Source: Beverwykella pulmonaria (Eukaryota > Ascomycota > Dothideomycetes > Pleosporales > Melanommataceae). Taken from it: DNA of 64,000 nucleotides. This document shows positions 20,378 through 31,519 of this stretch, piece by piece. Each line of letters starts with the position of its first letter. Positions within the stretch are counted from its first letter, which is position 1. The stretch lies in assembly GCA_001599595.1 (NCBI GenBank), contig BCHH01000002.1, positions 4,147,546 to 4,211,545 on the forward strand, in the 5' to 3' direction. The notes under the pieces are model-generated. The model was not told where the DNA came from, made no database searches, and saw only the letters and a list, made by a program, of their open reading frames with translations. Position numbers and translations under genes: made by a program.

Positions 20378-20560
20378 ATGATGTCTGAGGACTCGGGGAT
20401 CATGGCGTTTGGGCAAAGCATAGACCAGTCGAGTGCGTTTAGTGGGAGAGATTTAAGAAGGTGGAGGTGCTGGCGGTGTTTGAGGTAGATGGGAACACTG
20501 CAGGCTCTTAGTATCCCAGAGTCGATGAATCTCCCAGCTACTCTTTTCAAAGTAGGTACA
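20183..20560 (-). pseudogene. NAD(P)-binding (SDR/NmrA-like) protein fragment
   Basis: Two minus-strand frames, joined by a frameshift near 20290, read LPLNALDWSMLCPNAMIPES, then HAKLIANAATPPSWQDSW, then MNARRYTTTLEQNADFIASD. This resembles the C-terminal half of fungal atypical short-chain dehydrogenase/NmrA-like proteins. There is no Rossmann GxxGxxG start, so the N-terminal half is missing. A shorter homologous piece lies at about 13403-13563. The fragment belongs to the duplicated block and is certainly dead; the family assignment is from memory of the pattern and only moderately sure. Confidence 0.45.
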
Positions 20561-20639
20561 AACGTTGTGTGAGAGGTGAGACTGCGATTGTAACCATACT
20601 CACTAGTTCGAGAGCATCGATTCTGGTCCTGGGTATTAT

Positions 20640-21373
20640 AACACTCCCATGCCAGCTAAGTTCTCGTTGATAGGGTTGAGATCTGGTGAGTAAGGCGGCA
20701 AGTATACAAGCTTAACACCTGCATCAGGACAAAGTTGTGCTACACGTTCCGACCGATGAAAGGAGGCATTGTCCATCCCAAGTACAGATTTGGGTTCTGG
20801 CCATCTTCCGCCATCTTCCGCAATGAGCAAGGAGCTGCTCCATGAAGTCCTCGAAAACGCTACTGTCAGTAGATCCCTGGTACACGCGAGAAAGGAGAAT
20901 GCCGTCCTGGACATAGGCCGGCAGAATCTTCCATCGGTGATCACGATGGAATCGGGCTACCTGAATAGGTGCAACACCAGACGGAGACCAGCCTGTTCGC
21001 CTGAAGCCAATCTGCTTATCGCAGCCTGATTCACCCACATATACTGACTACCAGGACTAGAAAGCCGGCAAGTAACGAACATGGTGATCCCGCAGGTCAG
21101 CGTTACGCTCTTTAGCAACGCTTCGGGCCACCTTCTTGGACCAACCGATCGATTTGAGTGCCCTGCTTATAGTCATCGGTGCTAAAACAACTCGGAACTC
21201 ATCCCACAGGAATAGAGCCATTTCACCCAAGGATTGTCTGGGCTTTTCAAGCAAGTGGTCTTGCAGGGCTTGCTGCAGCCAGTAACGTTAGCCATTCGAC
21301 GGGTAGAGAGGGTTCCTGAGACGATCATATCGTGGGCGAGAGCATGTTTTGATTCTGCGAGATTTAGAGCCAT
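20640..21373 (-). mobile_element. Tc1/mariner (IS630-like) transposase relic
   Basis: Minus-strand pieces in three frames follow the order of a DDE_3 transposase. The start ALNLAESKHALAHDMIVSGT and an HTH segment (MTISRALKSIGWSKKVA) lie at 21254-21057. The first catalytic Asp segment (ESGCDKQIGFRRTGWSPSG) is at about 21035, and the second (SVLGMDNASFHRSERVAQL) at about 20780. The end, YLPPYSPDLNPINENLA, is where the third acidic residue normally follows. Frameshifts separate the pieces, and the C-terminus is cut at about 20640 where unrelated sequence joins. I could not find terminal inverted repeats. It is non-autonomous now. Confidence 0.8.
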
Positions 21374-21757
21374 GTCGTGGGTGTGGTCGCATAGAACGTG
21401 TTAAAGGTTCCGCCACGGATGGTGACTTGTTCGCTTAGCCTCTCTATCGATTCAGTCACGTGATTACAACCCTCCGAGGAGACGGCTTCGAGAAAGCAGG
21501 TCTCTCTATGATGGGTAAAAATCCATGAAGTAACCCCCATAGACTCCAGAAAGCCTTTTTTGATGTATTTGCTCGAGATGCTCATGTGCTTCGACATAGT
21601 AAGATGTCGAAGAGATTAGCTGCAGTGGCTGGCGATGCTGCGGCACCTACCTGCAGCACGTCAGCCTTGCCTGCACATTACGATAATGTTGCGTCCTGGT
21701 CCAACGGATGTTCCAGCAAGTTCTTAGCCGACTTCACATGGTGTGTGAGTATCCGAA

Positions 21758-24700
21758 ATGGATCCGCTAAGTGTTACAGCGAGCGTCGTTACGATCTTGC
21801 AGCTCACGAATGAAGTGATCCAGTACTTTAACGATGTCAACAACGCGCCAAAAGAATGCCAGCAATGTGTCATCGAAGCCTCAAACCTCCTGGGCCCTCT
21901 GGTCAGCCTTCGATATCGCGCCGAACAGGCGCAGATTAGTGATCCTTGGTCCGAACAGCTTCGGAAACTGAACGTTAAAGACGGACCTCTGGACCAGTAC
22001 AAGCAAGCCCTCGAATCATTGCGAATGAGTGGGGAGATCGGAGATGGCATACAGAAGATCAAGAACCGGCTATTTTGGAAGTTCAACAAAGAGCAGGTCG
22101 CGGGGATTCTAGCGAGAATGGAGCGGCTGAAGAGTCTTGTGAGCATCGCACTAGAGATGGATCACAGGCAAGTTTCGCGAAATGTGAAGGAACATAATGT
22201 GCTAACTTATATGCAGGAACTTTTCCGACGCAATCAAAGACGACACGGCTTCCATTCGAGCTAGCCTTCCTCCTCTACAAGCGAGCGCTGTTACTATCGA
22301 AGCAGGCATCCATACACTTCATACTAAGTCTTGTTCGGTGAAAGATGACACTATAGCTATTCGAGATGCTCTCTCACCTCTGCAAGCAAGCACCACGGCT
22401 GTCAGAGATGCTCAAAGCCTGCAACGTCACCAAGAGGTTATTGGGTGGCTTTCGCTGACGGATTTCCCCGCCCAGCAGCACGACGTCATTTCTCGGAGAC
22501 AAGATGGCACCGCAAAATGGTTTCTCAATTCTACGGAGTTCAGAGAATGGTTACAAGGTCCTGACAAGACACTGTTCTGTCCTGGGATACCGGGAGCTGG
22601 CAAGACGATGATGGCGGCAGTCGCGATTGATCATCTCTACCGAACACAAAACGATGATATCGGCATTGCGTTCTTGTTCTGCAGCTACAAAGCACAAGTC
22701 GATCAAACTGCACCAAACCTTTTTGCCGCCATCTTGAAGCAGCTAGTGCAGCGTCGGCCAGACATCGCAGCTCCGGTCACGGGTATCTACAACAAACATT
22801 TCAAGCGAGGCACCAAACCCTCTCTCGATGAGCTTACGCAGGCCCTACTATCTATATGTTCGGGCTACTCTACAGTGTATGTTGTAATAGACGCGCTGGA
22901 TGAGTGCTCGAGCCAAGACGGAGTACGACGCCAACTGATCGACAAGCTGCACAGTCTCCAGGCCAGCAGAAACGTGCACCTACTGTTCACTTCACGTTTC
23001 ATCCCGGAGGTGGAAGAAAACTTTCGATCGAGTCCTTGGCTCGAGGTACGAGCAAGCGAAGAGGACGTGAGGCGCTATATCGCAGGTCAGCTACCGCGAC
23101 TACCAAAATGCATCCTACGTGATGATGGCCTCAAGAATCATGTGCAGACCAAAATTGCCGAAGCTGTCGATGGCATGTAAGTGCTTATGCTTGTATAGAT
23201 GAACACTTCTGATACAATCTCAGGTTTCTCCTTGCCCGTCTTCATGTCGACTCGCTCCTTGATAAAAGAACTAAGCAACGAGTGCTATTTACCTTGGACA
23301 AGCTGTCGAAGGGTTCAACAGCACTCGAAGATGCGTATGGCGAGGCAATTAAGCGAATAGAAGGGCAAATGAACGAGGACCGATTGCTTGCCAGGCGTGC
23401 TCTTAGTTGGATAAGCCATGCCCAGAGACTGCTTACGACGACAGAGCTATGCCATGCGTTAGCGATCGAGCCAGACGATCAAGTGCTCAATTTCGATAAC
23501 GTATACGAGATAGGAGACATCATCTCCGTCTGTGCCGGACTGGTTACCGTGGACGACGAGAGTGGCATCATCCGCCTTGTACACTATACGACACAAGAGT
23601 ATTTCGAGCGCGTGCGACTAAAATGGAACCCGGCTGCACAGGAAGAAATAGCAGTGGCCTGTCTGACATACCTGTCATTTGACGCGTTCAAAAGTGGCAG
23701 CTGTCCTACCGACAAAGATTTCGAAGAAAGGCTCGCTGAGAATAACTTTCTGGACTACTCAGCGCGTCATTGGAACGAGCATGTGCGACCAGTAGAGTAC
23801 TCTACTCTCGTGTCCGACTTGGCGCTCGCCTTCCTTTGCAATGACGCATTGATAGCCTCTGTCATCCAAATTGAATGGGGTTTAGAATACGGGTGGAAAA
23901 ACAGTAGCCACTTCCCAAAACAGACAAAAGGGCTCCATCTTACGGCAAGATATGGATTAGTTCACTTGACTGAGAGGCTCTTGAATGGGGAACACGCGGC
24001 CTGTAACACGGACGGCGACTCGAAGGATGGCTACGGCCGGACGGCGCTGTCGTGGGCAGCGGAGAGCGGGCATGAGGCAGTGGTGAAGCTGCTGCTGGAC
24101 TCAGACAAGGTCACAGACGGCGACTCAAAGGATGGCTACGGCCGGACAGCGCTGTCGTGGGCAGTGAAGAATGGGCACGAGGCGGTGGTGAAGCTGCTGC
24201 TGGACTCGGACAAGGTCACAGACGGCGACTCGAAGGATTGTGATTTCGATGGCTACAGCCGGACGGCGCTGTTATGGGCAGCGGAGAGCGGGCACGACGC
24301 AATGGTGAAGCTGCTGCTAGACTCGGACAAGGTCACAGACGGCGACTCAAAAGATCACTACGACCGGACAGCGCTGTCGGTAGCAGCGAAGAACGGGCAC
24401 GAGGCGGTGGTGAAGCTGCTGCTGGATTCGGACAAGGTCACAGACGGCGATTCGAAGGATTACATCGACCGGACGGCGCTGTCGTTTGCAGCGGAGAACG
24501 GGCACGAGGCAGTGGTGAAGCCGCTGCTGGACTCGGATAAGGTCACAGACGGCGACTCGAAGGGTCACTACACCGGGACGGCGCTGTCGTTGGCAGCGAT
24601 GAACGGGCACGAGGCGGTGGTGAAGCTGCTGCTGGACTCGGACAAGGTCACAGATGGCGATAGCGATAGCAACGGCATGACAGCGCTGTCGTTCGCAGCG

Positions 24701-25267
24701 GCGAACGGGCACGAGGTGGTGGTGAAGCTGCTGCTGGAATCGGATAAGGTCACAGATGGCGACTCGAAGGGTCACTACAGCCGGACGGCGCTGTCGTTCG
24801 CAGCGGAGAACGGACACGACGCGATGGTGAAGCTGCTGCTGGACTCGGACAAGGTCACAGATGGCGATTCGAAGGATGATGATAGCGATAGCTACGGCAT
24901 AACGGCGCTATCGTGGGCAGCGGCGAACGGGCACGAGGCAGTGGTGAAGCTGCTGCTGGACTCGGACAAGGTCACAGACGGCGATTCGAAGGATGGCGAT
25001 GGCGATAGCTACGGCCTGACGGCGTTGTTGCTCGCAGCGGCGAACGGGCACGAGACGGTGGTGAAGCTGCTGCTGGACTCAGACAAGGTCACAGACGGCG
25101 ACTCGAAGGATTGCGATTTCGATGGCTACAGCCGGATGGCGCTGTCGTGGGCAGCGGAGAACGGGCACGAGGCGGTGGTGAAGCTGCTGCAAGATGTCGT
25201 CGCTGCGAATTGTGCCAGAGCTGATGCTTTGCGACCTACCACCCCACCCTCCTCCCTCGTTGAATGA
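21758..25267 (+). CDS. NACHT-ankyrin NLR-like protein
   Basis: Exons 21758-22167, 22217-23176 and 23224-25267 give 1137 aa. Intron 1 (49 nt) is GC-AG: donor GCAAGT, branch GCTAAC, acceptor GCAG. Intron 2 (47 nt) is GT-AG. The start MDPLSVTASVVTILQL is typical of fungal NLR N-terminal helical domains. Residues 140-205 carry a duplicated segment, KDDTASIRASLPPLQAS and KDDTIAIRDALSPLQAS. The P-loop GIPGAGKT is at 260-267 and the Walker B-like VYVVIDALDEC about 100 residues on; then GMFLLARLHVDSL and a winged-helix-like region. Residues about 723-1115 hold 11 ankyrin repeats, nearly identical at DNA level. Likely a cytosolic sensor in fungal immunity or incompatibility, with the ankyrins as recognition part (inferred). 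No stops or shifts; appears intact. Confidence 0.92.
24011..25192 (+). repeat. Ankyrin-coding tandem array, 11 units
   Basis: Units of 102-117 bases with the core TALSWAAENGHEAVVKLLLD and spacer SDKVTDGDSK. Unit lengths differ by short insertions encoding DCDFDG, DDDSDS or DGDGDS. Variation is mostly at the W/F/V/L after TALS and at the E/K/A/M-S/N pair before GH. Confidence 0.9.
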
Positions 25268-26696
25268 ATTTCTTTTATAGCCCTCGGGCACTTGCTAGAG
25301 CTCTCTTAAGCTGTCACAAGAAGGATGTTCTTGTATTCGACTGACAGATCTCATTATATATATAGTTGTGAGGCAATCCTATTCTCTGCCGGGGCGAGTG
25401 GTGAGGACCACAGTATGAAAGTACTATTGTTTCGCAGCTTTCGAATATGGAACCATAATTTAGCTCCGAATTAACATCGTTTTGGAGCTGTTCCAAGGTA
25501 AACGACAGTTCCTGTTCCGTGTGAGGTCTCACCAGTTTTATGAGCATAAATTTCGATTTCTTAGTTTACACTATGACGAACGTGGAAAGCGTAACATGTC
25601 ATTAAATGTAGTACGATTAGCTTCTTGCACCCGTGATTTGGAGCTAGTGGCGCACCCTGTAAGTGAAGCAGTTTAACAAATCTCTCTGTGTAAGTAGTGA
25701 ATCCAGTTTTGTTAAACCCTTCGTGCTGACTTGAGGAGATTCATTCGCCTTAGTACTATGCAGGCCACAGACTTCACCTAGGTGCTCTCCAGGGCGGTAG
25801 ATAACCATGGCGCTATGGCATACCCATGGACATGGCTACTTCACTGCAGGTTCGCAGATACAGTGGTACGTAGTAGCATCGAGACGTTCTTCATAGCTTT
25901 GTCCCTCATTCACAAATATGCGCCGGAGAATTCGCAACGTTGCTCCCCCCAAGCTGTCGGGCAACATGGCGACCGCCCCTTTCCATATGCAGTAGAGAAG
26001 GCGCACGATCTTAGCAAGAGGTAAAATGGATGCTTATAGCTCCTTGCTGTAACTACCAGAAATCGCTGTGCACTAGAGGGAGTATGTCCCCGCGGAGAGA
26101 GTAAGATGCGATAGGTAGGTAGATTTCTAACTCCCATACCGAACGTTGAAGACAGCGCGGATATCTCTGGTATTGGAGAGCTGGTACATAACACATTGGG
26201 CTGTATGCGTGCTTCCAGGTGCGTGGTCTGCTTTCCCCCAGCCGGTATGTCGTGGACTGAACCACCACCCGGGCACATGCGTCGAATGGATGCATATCAA
26301 TGAGTAGCATCAAACTATCCGGCTGCTTCTTTCGCCACTTATCCCTTTCTCGAATAACAGAACCCTGACGGGCTGCTCTCGGGCCCTTCTAACTGCTTGC
26401 TGGCATTCGCTTTCCAGTATCTAAGACGTATGCCGAAGATTGGGTAAAATTTACGACCGGATATGTGACAGAATGTTAAACGATGAAGAAAAAGGCGAAC
26501 TTACTAGATTTCACATTGACAATGGCATGGAAACTTGCAAGTCCGTGAATAGATGGGCGGAGTACTAAAAAACAGACAGCTACTCTCCCAAAAAGTGCAA
26601 CTGGTCGACCGATGGAAAGAGAAATGACTAGTAACAAGCTGTGAGAGAAACTCATAGATGCAGCCCATGACAAGGCCGTGGAGAAAGCAAGTGTCC
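25268..26696. other. Intergenic stretch, nothing recognised
   Basis: Moderately AT-rich sequence with only short unrelated reading frames. I see no RNA gene, transposon protein or repeat shared with the rest of the window, apart from the junction with the repeat starting at about 26697. Confidence 0.5.
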
Positions 26697-27730
26697 TGGG
26701 TACGTTCTCGAAACCAATTCATTATTGCCTTGTTCCGTTGTATCGTACTGAATCGCCTACTGCATGGATCCATTCCTCTTCTTATCTTCTGCTTTATCCC
26801 ATAAGCTGCCTTTTAGCCACGCTTTGATCCCACTCTCAACCCCTACCCTTTCATCTCCCTCCCTACCCTCCTGCCAATGTAGGAACATTTAGACTGCAAC
26901 TGGGTATCGATCAACGGGCTCGTTTGGAGGCTCGCGTCTCGTCTCGTTTCCAAGTGGAATGAAATGGATTGCAGTGGAATTTTGGTCAATCATTTCACTC
27001 CTCAAGTTGATTTAAGAGTGGAGTGGTTTGTTATCGTGTCACTGTATGCTTGCACACACAACAGAAGTCCTGCTATGTCATTGAAACACAGCTATCCCTC
27101 TTCTTCCTCGCAAACAAGTACGTAAAGTCCGTTTCTAGGGCCGAGAAGTCTGTGCGTGTCGGTGGAGATGAAGATGATGAAGTGCTGTTTGAACTGGAGT
27201 TCTGGATAGGATTAGCTATAAGTCTTTGTTTGGGCAAGGACTCGATGGATGGCAGGGTACATACTGAGTTCTCCGAAGCGGCCGAAGCGCCTGAATTCGA
27301 CCTTCTCCTCGCCATCTCCTCGACGGCTTGCGCTTCATACGCATACGTGATACGCAACAAATCATGAACACTCAAATACGTTGTCGACATCTTCTTTTCC
27401 AACGCTTCTTTTCTGTGTTTACCGTAATCGTAGGGATTGAATCGAAAATAAAAAGCACTTAACGCCAGATCTTGGACGAGCCCCGGGAACTTTATATACA
27501 TATCCGCAAGATTTCCGACAACCCTCCCCTCAGCCCCGTTTCACCTTGGACAGCGCACGCACGAATCGCGACCATCGGCCTTTCCGCCGTCGTACATGGC
27601 CGATTCACCGATGTTGTGGTCTGTGCGCTCGCCCCTGTGCTGGTGAAAGCTTACATCCGGCTTTTCCGACGACATCTCCGAGGGAGGATTCGTAAGTGTG
27701 CTGGGTACAATTGCTGTTGCCTGCGGAAAT
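26697..27730. repeat. Dispersed repeat of about 1.05 kb, copy B
   Basis: Matches copy A (13563-14601) throughout except for the inverted block. It carries the small spliced gene at 27073-27390. No terminal inverted repeats or flanking duplications were evident. Confidence 0.75.
27073..27390 (-). CDS. Small hypothetical protein carried by the dispersed repeat
   Basis: Predicted exons 27390-27265 and 27201-27073 give 84 aa. The 63-nt intron has donor GTATGT, branch GCTAATC and acceptor CCAG. Its length is a multiple of three, so the reading frame is also open if unspliced. The protein begins MSTTYLSVHDLLRITYAYEA and continues with a Ser/Asn-rich middle (NSSSNSTSSSSSPP) and a basic C-terminus. 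There is no signal peptide, membrane segment or known domain. The same start (DLLRITHAYES) exists in copy A, where a micro-inversion breaks it. The function is unknown. It is supported only by the conserved splice signals and by codon-level similarity between the two copies, so it could also be a remnant. Confidence 0.4.
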   Translation of the reverse strand: MSTTYLSVHDLLRITYAYEAQAVEEMARRRSNSGASAASENSVCTLPSIESLPKQRLIANPIQNSSSNSTSSSSSPPTRTDFSALETDFTYLFARKKRDSCVSMT

Positions 27731-28117
27731 AATAATAGTGGCCGGATGGGTGTTGGTTTTATGGTTTAATGTAATGCTACTGTTGGTGAGGCCGGACGAG
27801 GGATGGAGATTCGGTGAATTGTTGCGAGGAGTGAAATCTAAGACGAGACGTCAATTCGTGTTACTATGTAAGGACATGAAGTAATGTTATATGGGAAAAG
27901 AAGCTGATTCATAGCAAAGGTGAGCAGAAGCAGGAGGCAGGGTAAAACAATTTATTTCAGTCAAAGGCACGAACGACTTTGCATAGTTTAGAAGACGATA
28001 AATGGCTTTAAGATGTTTATTCATCGGATACTGATACACCAACCAGAGAATTGAAAAGCATAGAAGTATGTACAAGAAGAGAAGACACACTAGCCCACTA
28101 TCGTACTTGGTCAGCCA

Positions 28118-28785
28118 TCAGCTCATCCCGCATTGCACAGCGTACACATGGTCTTCGAGTACCTCGAGATCCCACGACCCAATCCCGTCGAACCGCAGTT
28201 CCCAAGGATATTTTTGCCTCGCCGGCTCAAAAACTGCAGCTTCAGGTACAAACATTTGCTCCCTTGGTGGAAGTATCGCCAGTTATATTCCTCGCCTTGG
28301 GGGCTGCCGGCACTGCCTGCAGATACCATGCTCTAGACCTATTTGACGAGAAGGACGACTTGCCGGTCAGCAGGCGGGACAAACCACCTATCTAGTTCTT
28401 CAGCTGTAATACGCTTAAACATACTGTCTGGAAGACACATCGCGTATCACTTGTTGAGCTCCTTACTGTAAGGGGACGTGCCGCCCAATCGTTAGGCAAG
28501 TTCTTCTCGAGCTCGGCGCCAGTAGGAATTTCAGTTTCCACGTACCCTTTGAGCGTTATTGAAAACCTAAAGCCTACCTTGCTCACTTTTGGGTCCTTGC
28601 CAGTAGCGAGGAACTGAAGGGGGTTTGAAGACCGGTCTTGAGACGTATTCAAATGTCAGCGAACGGTTTCCATATCGTATCCTCTGGAACACATGTTTGG
28701 CCCCAGCCCTTTCATCACAGCACCCCCAGGTTCCTCCCGTGAATTTAGTATTCGTACATTCATAGCCGGAGCGGTATCTAGACAT
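28118..28785 (-). pseudogene. Possible decayed small gene
   Basis: Several minus-strand pieces look protein-like but lie in different frames. They are RSGYECTNTKFTGGTWGCCD from 28785, a middle segment VGFRFSITLKGYVETEIPTG at about 28570, ITAEELDRWFVPPADRQVVL at about 28410-28360, and a tail YPWELRFDGIGSWDLEVLED ending at a stop at 28118. No set of introns I tried joins them all. I do not recognise the family. Confidence 0.3.
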
Positions 28786-28919
28786 GTAACTTAGCTTTAT
28801 CTACCCATCCATCCAACATATACTTTGTAAAACATAGCTTTTAGTTCCTAATAACGCCTCCGCTTGTCCATTACCCATCTCGCGTTCTCGTTCTCGTTCT
28901 CTACTCACCTACCGCCTTT

Positions 28920-30521
28920 CTATTCTCTGATAGCAATGCCCTCAAAGGTCTTCTTAAGAATTTCAATCTGCTCCCTAACCGCACTCTTACTCGTGCCACC
29001 CGTCGCATTCTTCAACTCCACGGCCCTCTCATAATCCAAGCACTCTACCACATCATCCCCCAACCTTCCATCAATCCCCTTCAACTGCTCCAAACTCAAC
29101 TTATCCATCGGTACGCCCTCCTTCTCCGCAAGCGCCACCACCCTCCCCGAAATATGATGGCCCTCGCGGAAGGGTACACCCTTTCTAACCAAATAGTCTG
29201 CGAACTCAGTGGCCAGCATCTCAGGGGCTAGGGCTGCAAGCATTTTCTCGGGGTGGATAGTTAGGGTCGAGAGGACGCCGGTGGCGATGCGGATCGAGTC
29301 GCTTAGCGTTTTGATGTGGTCGATGAGCGGCTCGACGGATTCTTGAAGGTCTTTGTTGTAGGTGGTGGGCAGGCCTTTGATGGTGACGTACAGGCCGGCC
29401 ATGTGTCCGAATGCACGACCCGATTTTCCTCGCAGCAATTCTAGCGAATCTGCGTTCTTCTTCTGCGGCATGAGCGATGAGCCAGTCGAGTATGCATCCG
29501 CCAGCCGCACAAAGCCGAATTCAAGACTCGAATAGATGATCAGATCCTCCGCCCAGCGAGAGATCTTGAGCATGAAGCTCGAGCCCCACTGCATCGTCTC
29601 AAAGACGAAATCGCGGTCTCCGACGGCGTTTAGCGAGTTGTACAGCAAGCCCTCGAAGCCGAGTTCTTTGGCCATAGCTTCGCGGTCGATGTTGAAGGGG
29701 TTTCCGGCGAGAGCGCCGCAGCCGAGGGGGGACTTGTTGACGCGCTTGATGACTTCGCGGAGGCGAGTGAGCTCAGAGGAGAAGGCGGTGGCGTGGGAGA
29801 GAATCCAATGGGACCAGCGAATTGGCTGGGCTTTTTGGAGATGAGTGTATCCTGGCATCTACACGCGCGTATTAGCCCCAAATCTCATCCCATCTTACAA
29901 AGTATGACCGAAGAGGAAGTGTACTGTGTACTGCGTACATACCAGAACATCAATCTCCGCCTCAGCCCTCTGCACCGCCGTCTTAATCAACAGCGCCAAA
30001 TACCCCTCAATGGTCCTCAGCTCCTCTCTCAGCCACAACCTCATGTCCGTGGCAATCTGCTCATTCCTACTGCGGCCCGTATGCAGCTTGCCTCCAATCT
30101 CTTTCCCGACGATCTCGCTCAGCCGCCGCTCATTGGCAGTATGGATATCCTCGTCGTTCTGCTTGACCTCGAATTTGCCTGACGCCCACTCTTCCTTTAC
30201 TTGCTGCAGACCCTTTTCTATGGCGGAGAATTCTTCCGAGGTCAGGATCGCGTTGTTATAGTTGGCGCGCGCAAAGGCAATTGAGCCCGCAATGTCTTCG
30301 GCATAGAAGAGCCGGTCGTAGGGCAGCGAGGCATTGTATTGCTCCATGATGGGGTCGAGGCCCTCTACTCTTCATGTTAGTACTGGGGGCTTCTATTGCA
30401 TCACAATTGTAGGCGAGGAGCAAGATGAGCTCAATGAGTCATGAAGATGGATGGCATGTACTGTACCTGTGAAGCGGCCGCCCCAGAGCATGTTCTCGGC
30501 TACTTTCTTTTCAGACGCCAT
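28920..30521 (-). CDS. ARG4: Argininosuccinate lyase
   Basis: Exons 30521-30467, 30364-29943 and 29858-28920 give 471 aa, the normal length. Introns of 102 and 83 nt are GT-AG; the first has branch TACTAAC. The enzyme splits argininosuccinate into arginine and fumarate, the last step of arginine synthesis. Visible signatures are MLWGGRF at the start, [26 protein letters not shown] at the second junction, [14 protein letters not shown], and the fumarase/ASL-superfamily loop [10 protein letters not shown] at about residues 285-294, which contains the catalytic Ser. After it stands Ala where many homologues have Pro (KKNAD for KKNPD). The gene lies at the transition from the accessory region to core genome. 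ARG4 is the yeast symbol. Confidence 0.97.
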
Positions 30522-31247
30522 GATTTGTGATGGAGAGAGCGATTGAGTTGCAAAAAGGGAAGAATCAAGGGGAATTGGAGTTGTTCAGAGGAGTTCTGCG
30601 AAAAGACGGCTCTCATGCGGTTCAAAAAAAGTGTTGGACTGCAGTCAACTTTTCTACGCACAGACCAAGTGGGGCAGCCTGCGAAGACGCATGCAATCTA
30701 CAACTTTGCTCGCCATCTGACGCGATAAGGCTTTTCAGAGTTTGCTCTTGCTCCTCTTTCTGCCGGACATGGCTAGCATCCACAGCAGCGGAAAACTATG
30801 CATGCGCCGGTGGGTCAGGATTTGCTTTTTGCGGCAGCGGCTCAACGGTCACTAAGTCACGCCATCAGGAAAGAAAGATGTAATGAATGAGTTCAGAAAT
30901 CATGCTTCCATTCGAAACCTCTGGGGGTATCTATACAATGCGGCCGTCGCGAAGAATGCCTCCTCCACCATGCATAGGGAACCTCAGTTTCCATCTCCTA
31001 TGCTCGTCAATTCAAAGGGTAGTCGGTAGTCATGGTTGTCGCGCTCTGCAAATGGGGTAATCGGGCGAAGAAAAAGAAAAGCAAGCAAGCAAACGCCCAT
31101 CCGCCTCCGCATGAACCTCCCTTCGTTCGAATCGCTCCTCGCCGTCGATCCGTGTCCTCATCGTAGTAGACCTAGACGCCCAAGTTCCTGCGCATACGCC
31201 GGCCTGCACTCCAGCATTTCGTGCACACGTCAGGAAGCTCGGTCGTT
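30522..31247. other. Intergenic region upstream of argininosuccinate lyase
   Basis: Presumed promoter and 5' leader of the lyase gene (minus strand) and 3' flank of the small gene at 31248. No additional gene is supported; short reading frames here lack family resemblance. Confidence 0.4.
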
Positions 31248-31519
31248 CTAGACTCTACTTGTGTGGTGGGTACGCGTCTTTATGCCCCGACGCCTGCTGC
31301 CGCCGCGGCCGCATGTCAGGCACGAGATGATGATGTCGAAGAGGGCGACGATGGCGTTGATGACGGCGGTTAAGGCGGCTCCGATGGCGTTCACGATGGC
31401 CATGAGGCAATTGCCGATGGTGCGGAGGATGGATTTAATCTATCATACACATGAGCGAGCCGTCCTCACGAGAAAAGGTAAGAGAGGAGGGAACGTACGC
31501 AAGATACTACGGCACCCAT
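31248..31519 (-). CDS. Small hydrophobic protein with probable N-terminal lipidation
   Basis: Exon 1 (31519-31499) encodes only MGAVVSC. A 59-nt GT-AG intron (31498-31440) follows, then exon 2 (31439-31248): 70 aa in total. The start MGAVVS fits the N-myristoylation pattern (Gly2, Ser6), with Cys7 as a possible palmitoylation site. Residues 15-55 form a long hydrophobic stretch built from near-repeats (CLMAIVNAIG, ALTAVINAIV, ALFDIIISCL), followed by CLTCGRGGSRRR and a basic tail. Short proteins with the same MGAVVSC start and repeats occur widely in filamentous ascomycetes, as far as I recall; their function is unknown. Membrane attachment is inferred. The intron phase and the continuous hydrophobic pattern across the junction support the model. 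Confidence 0.75.
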
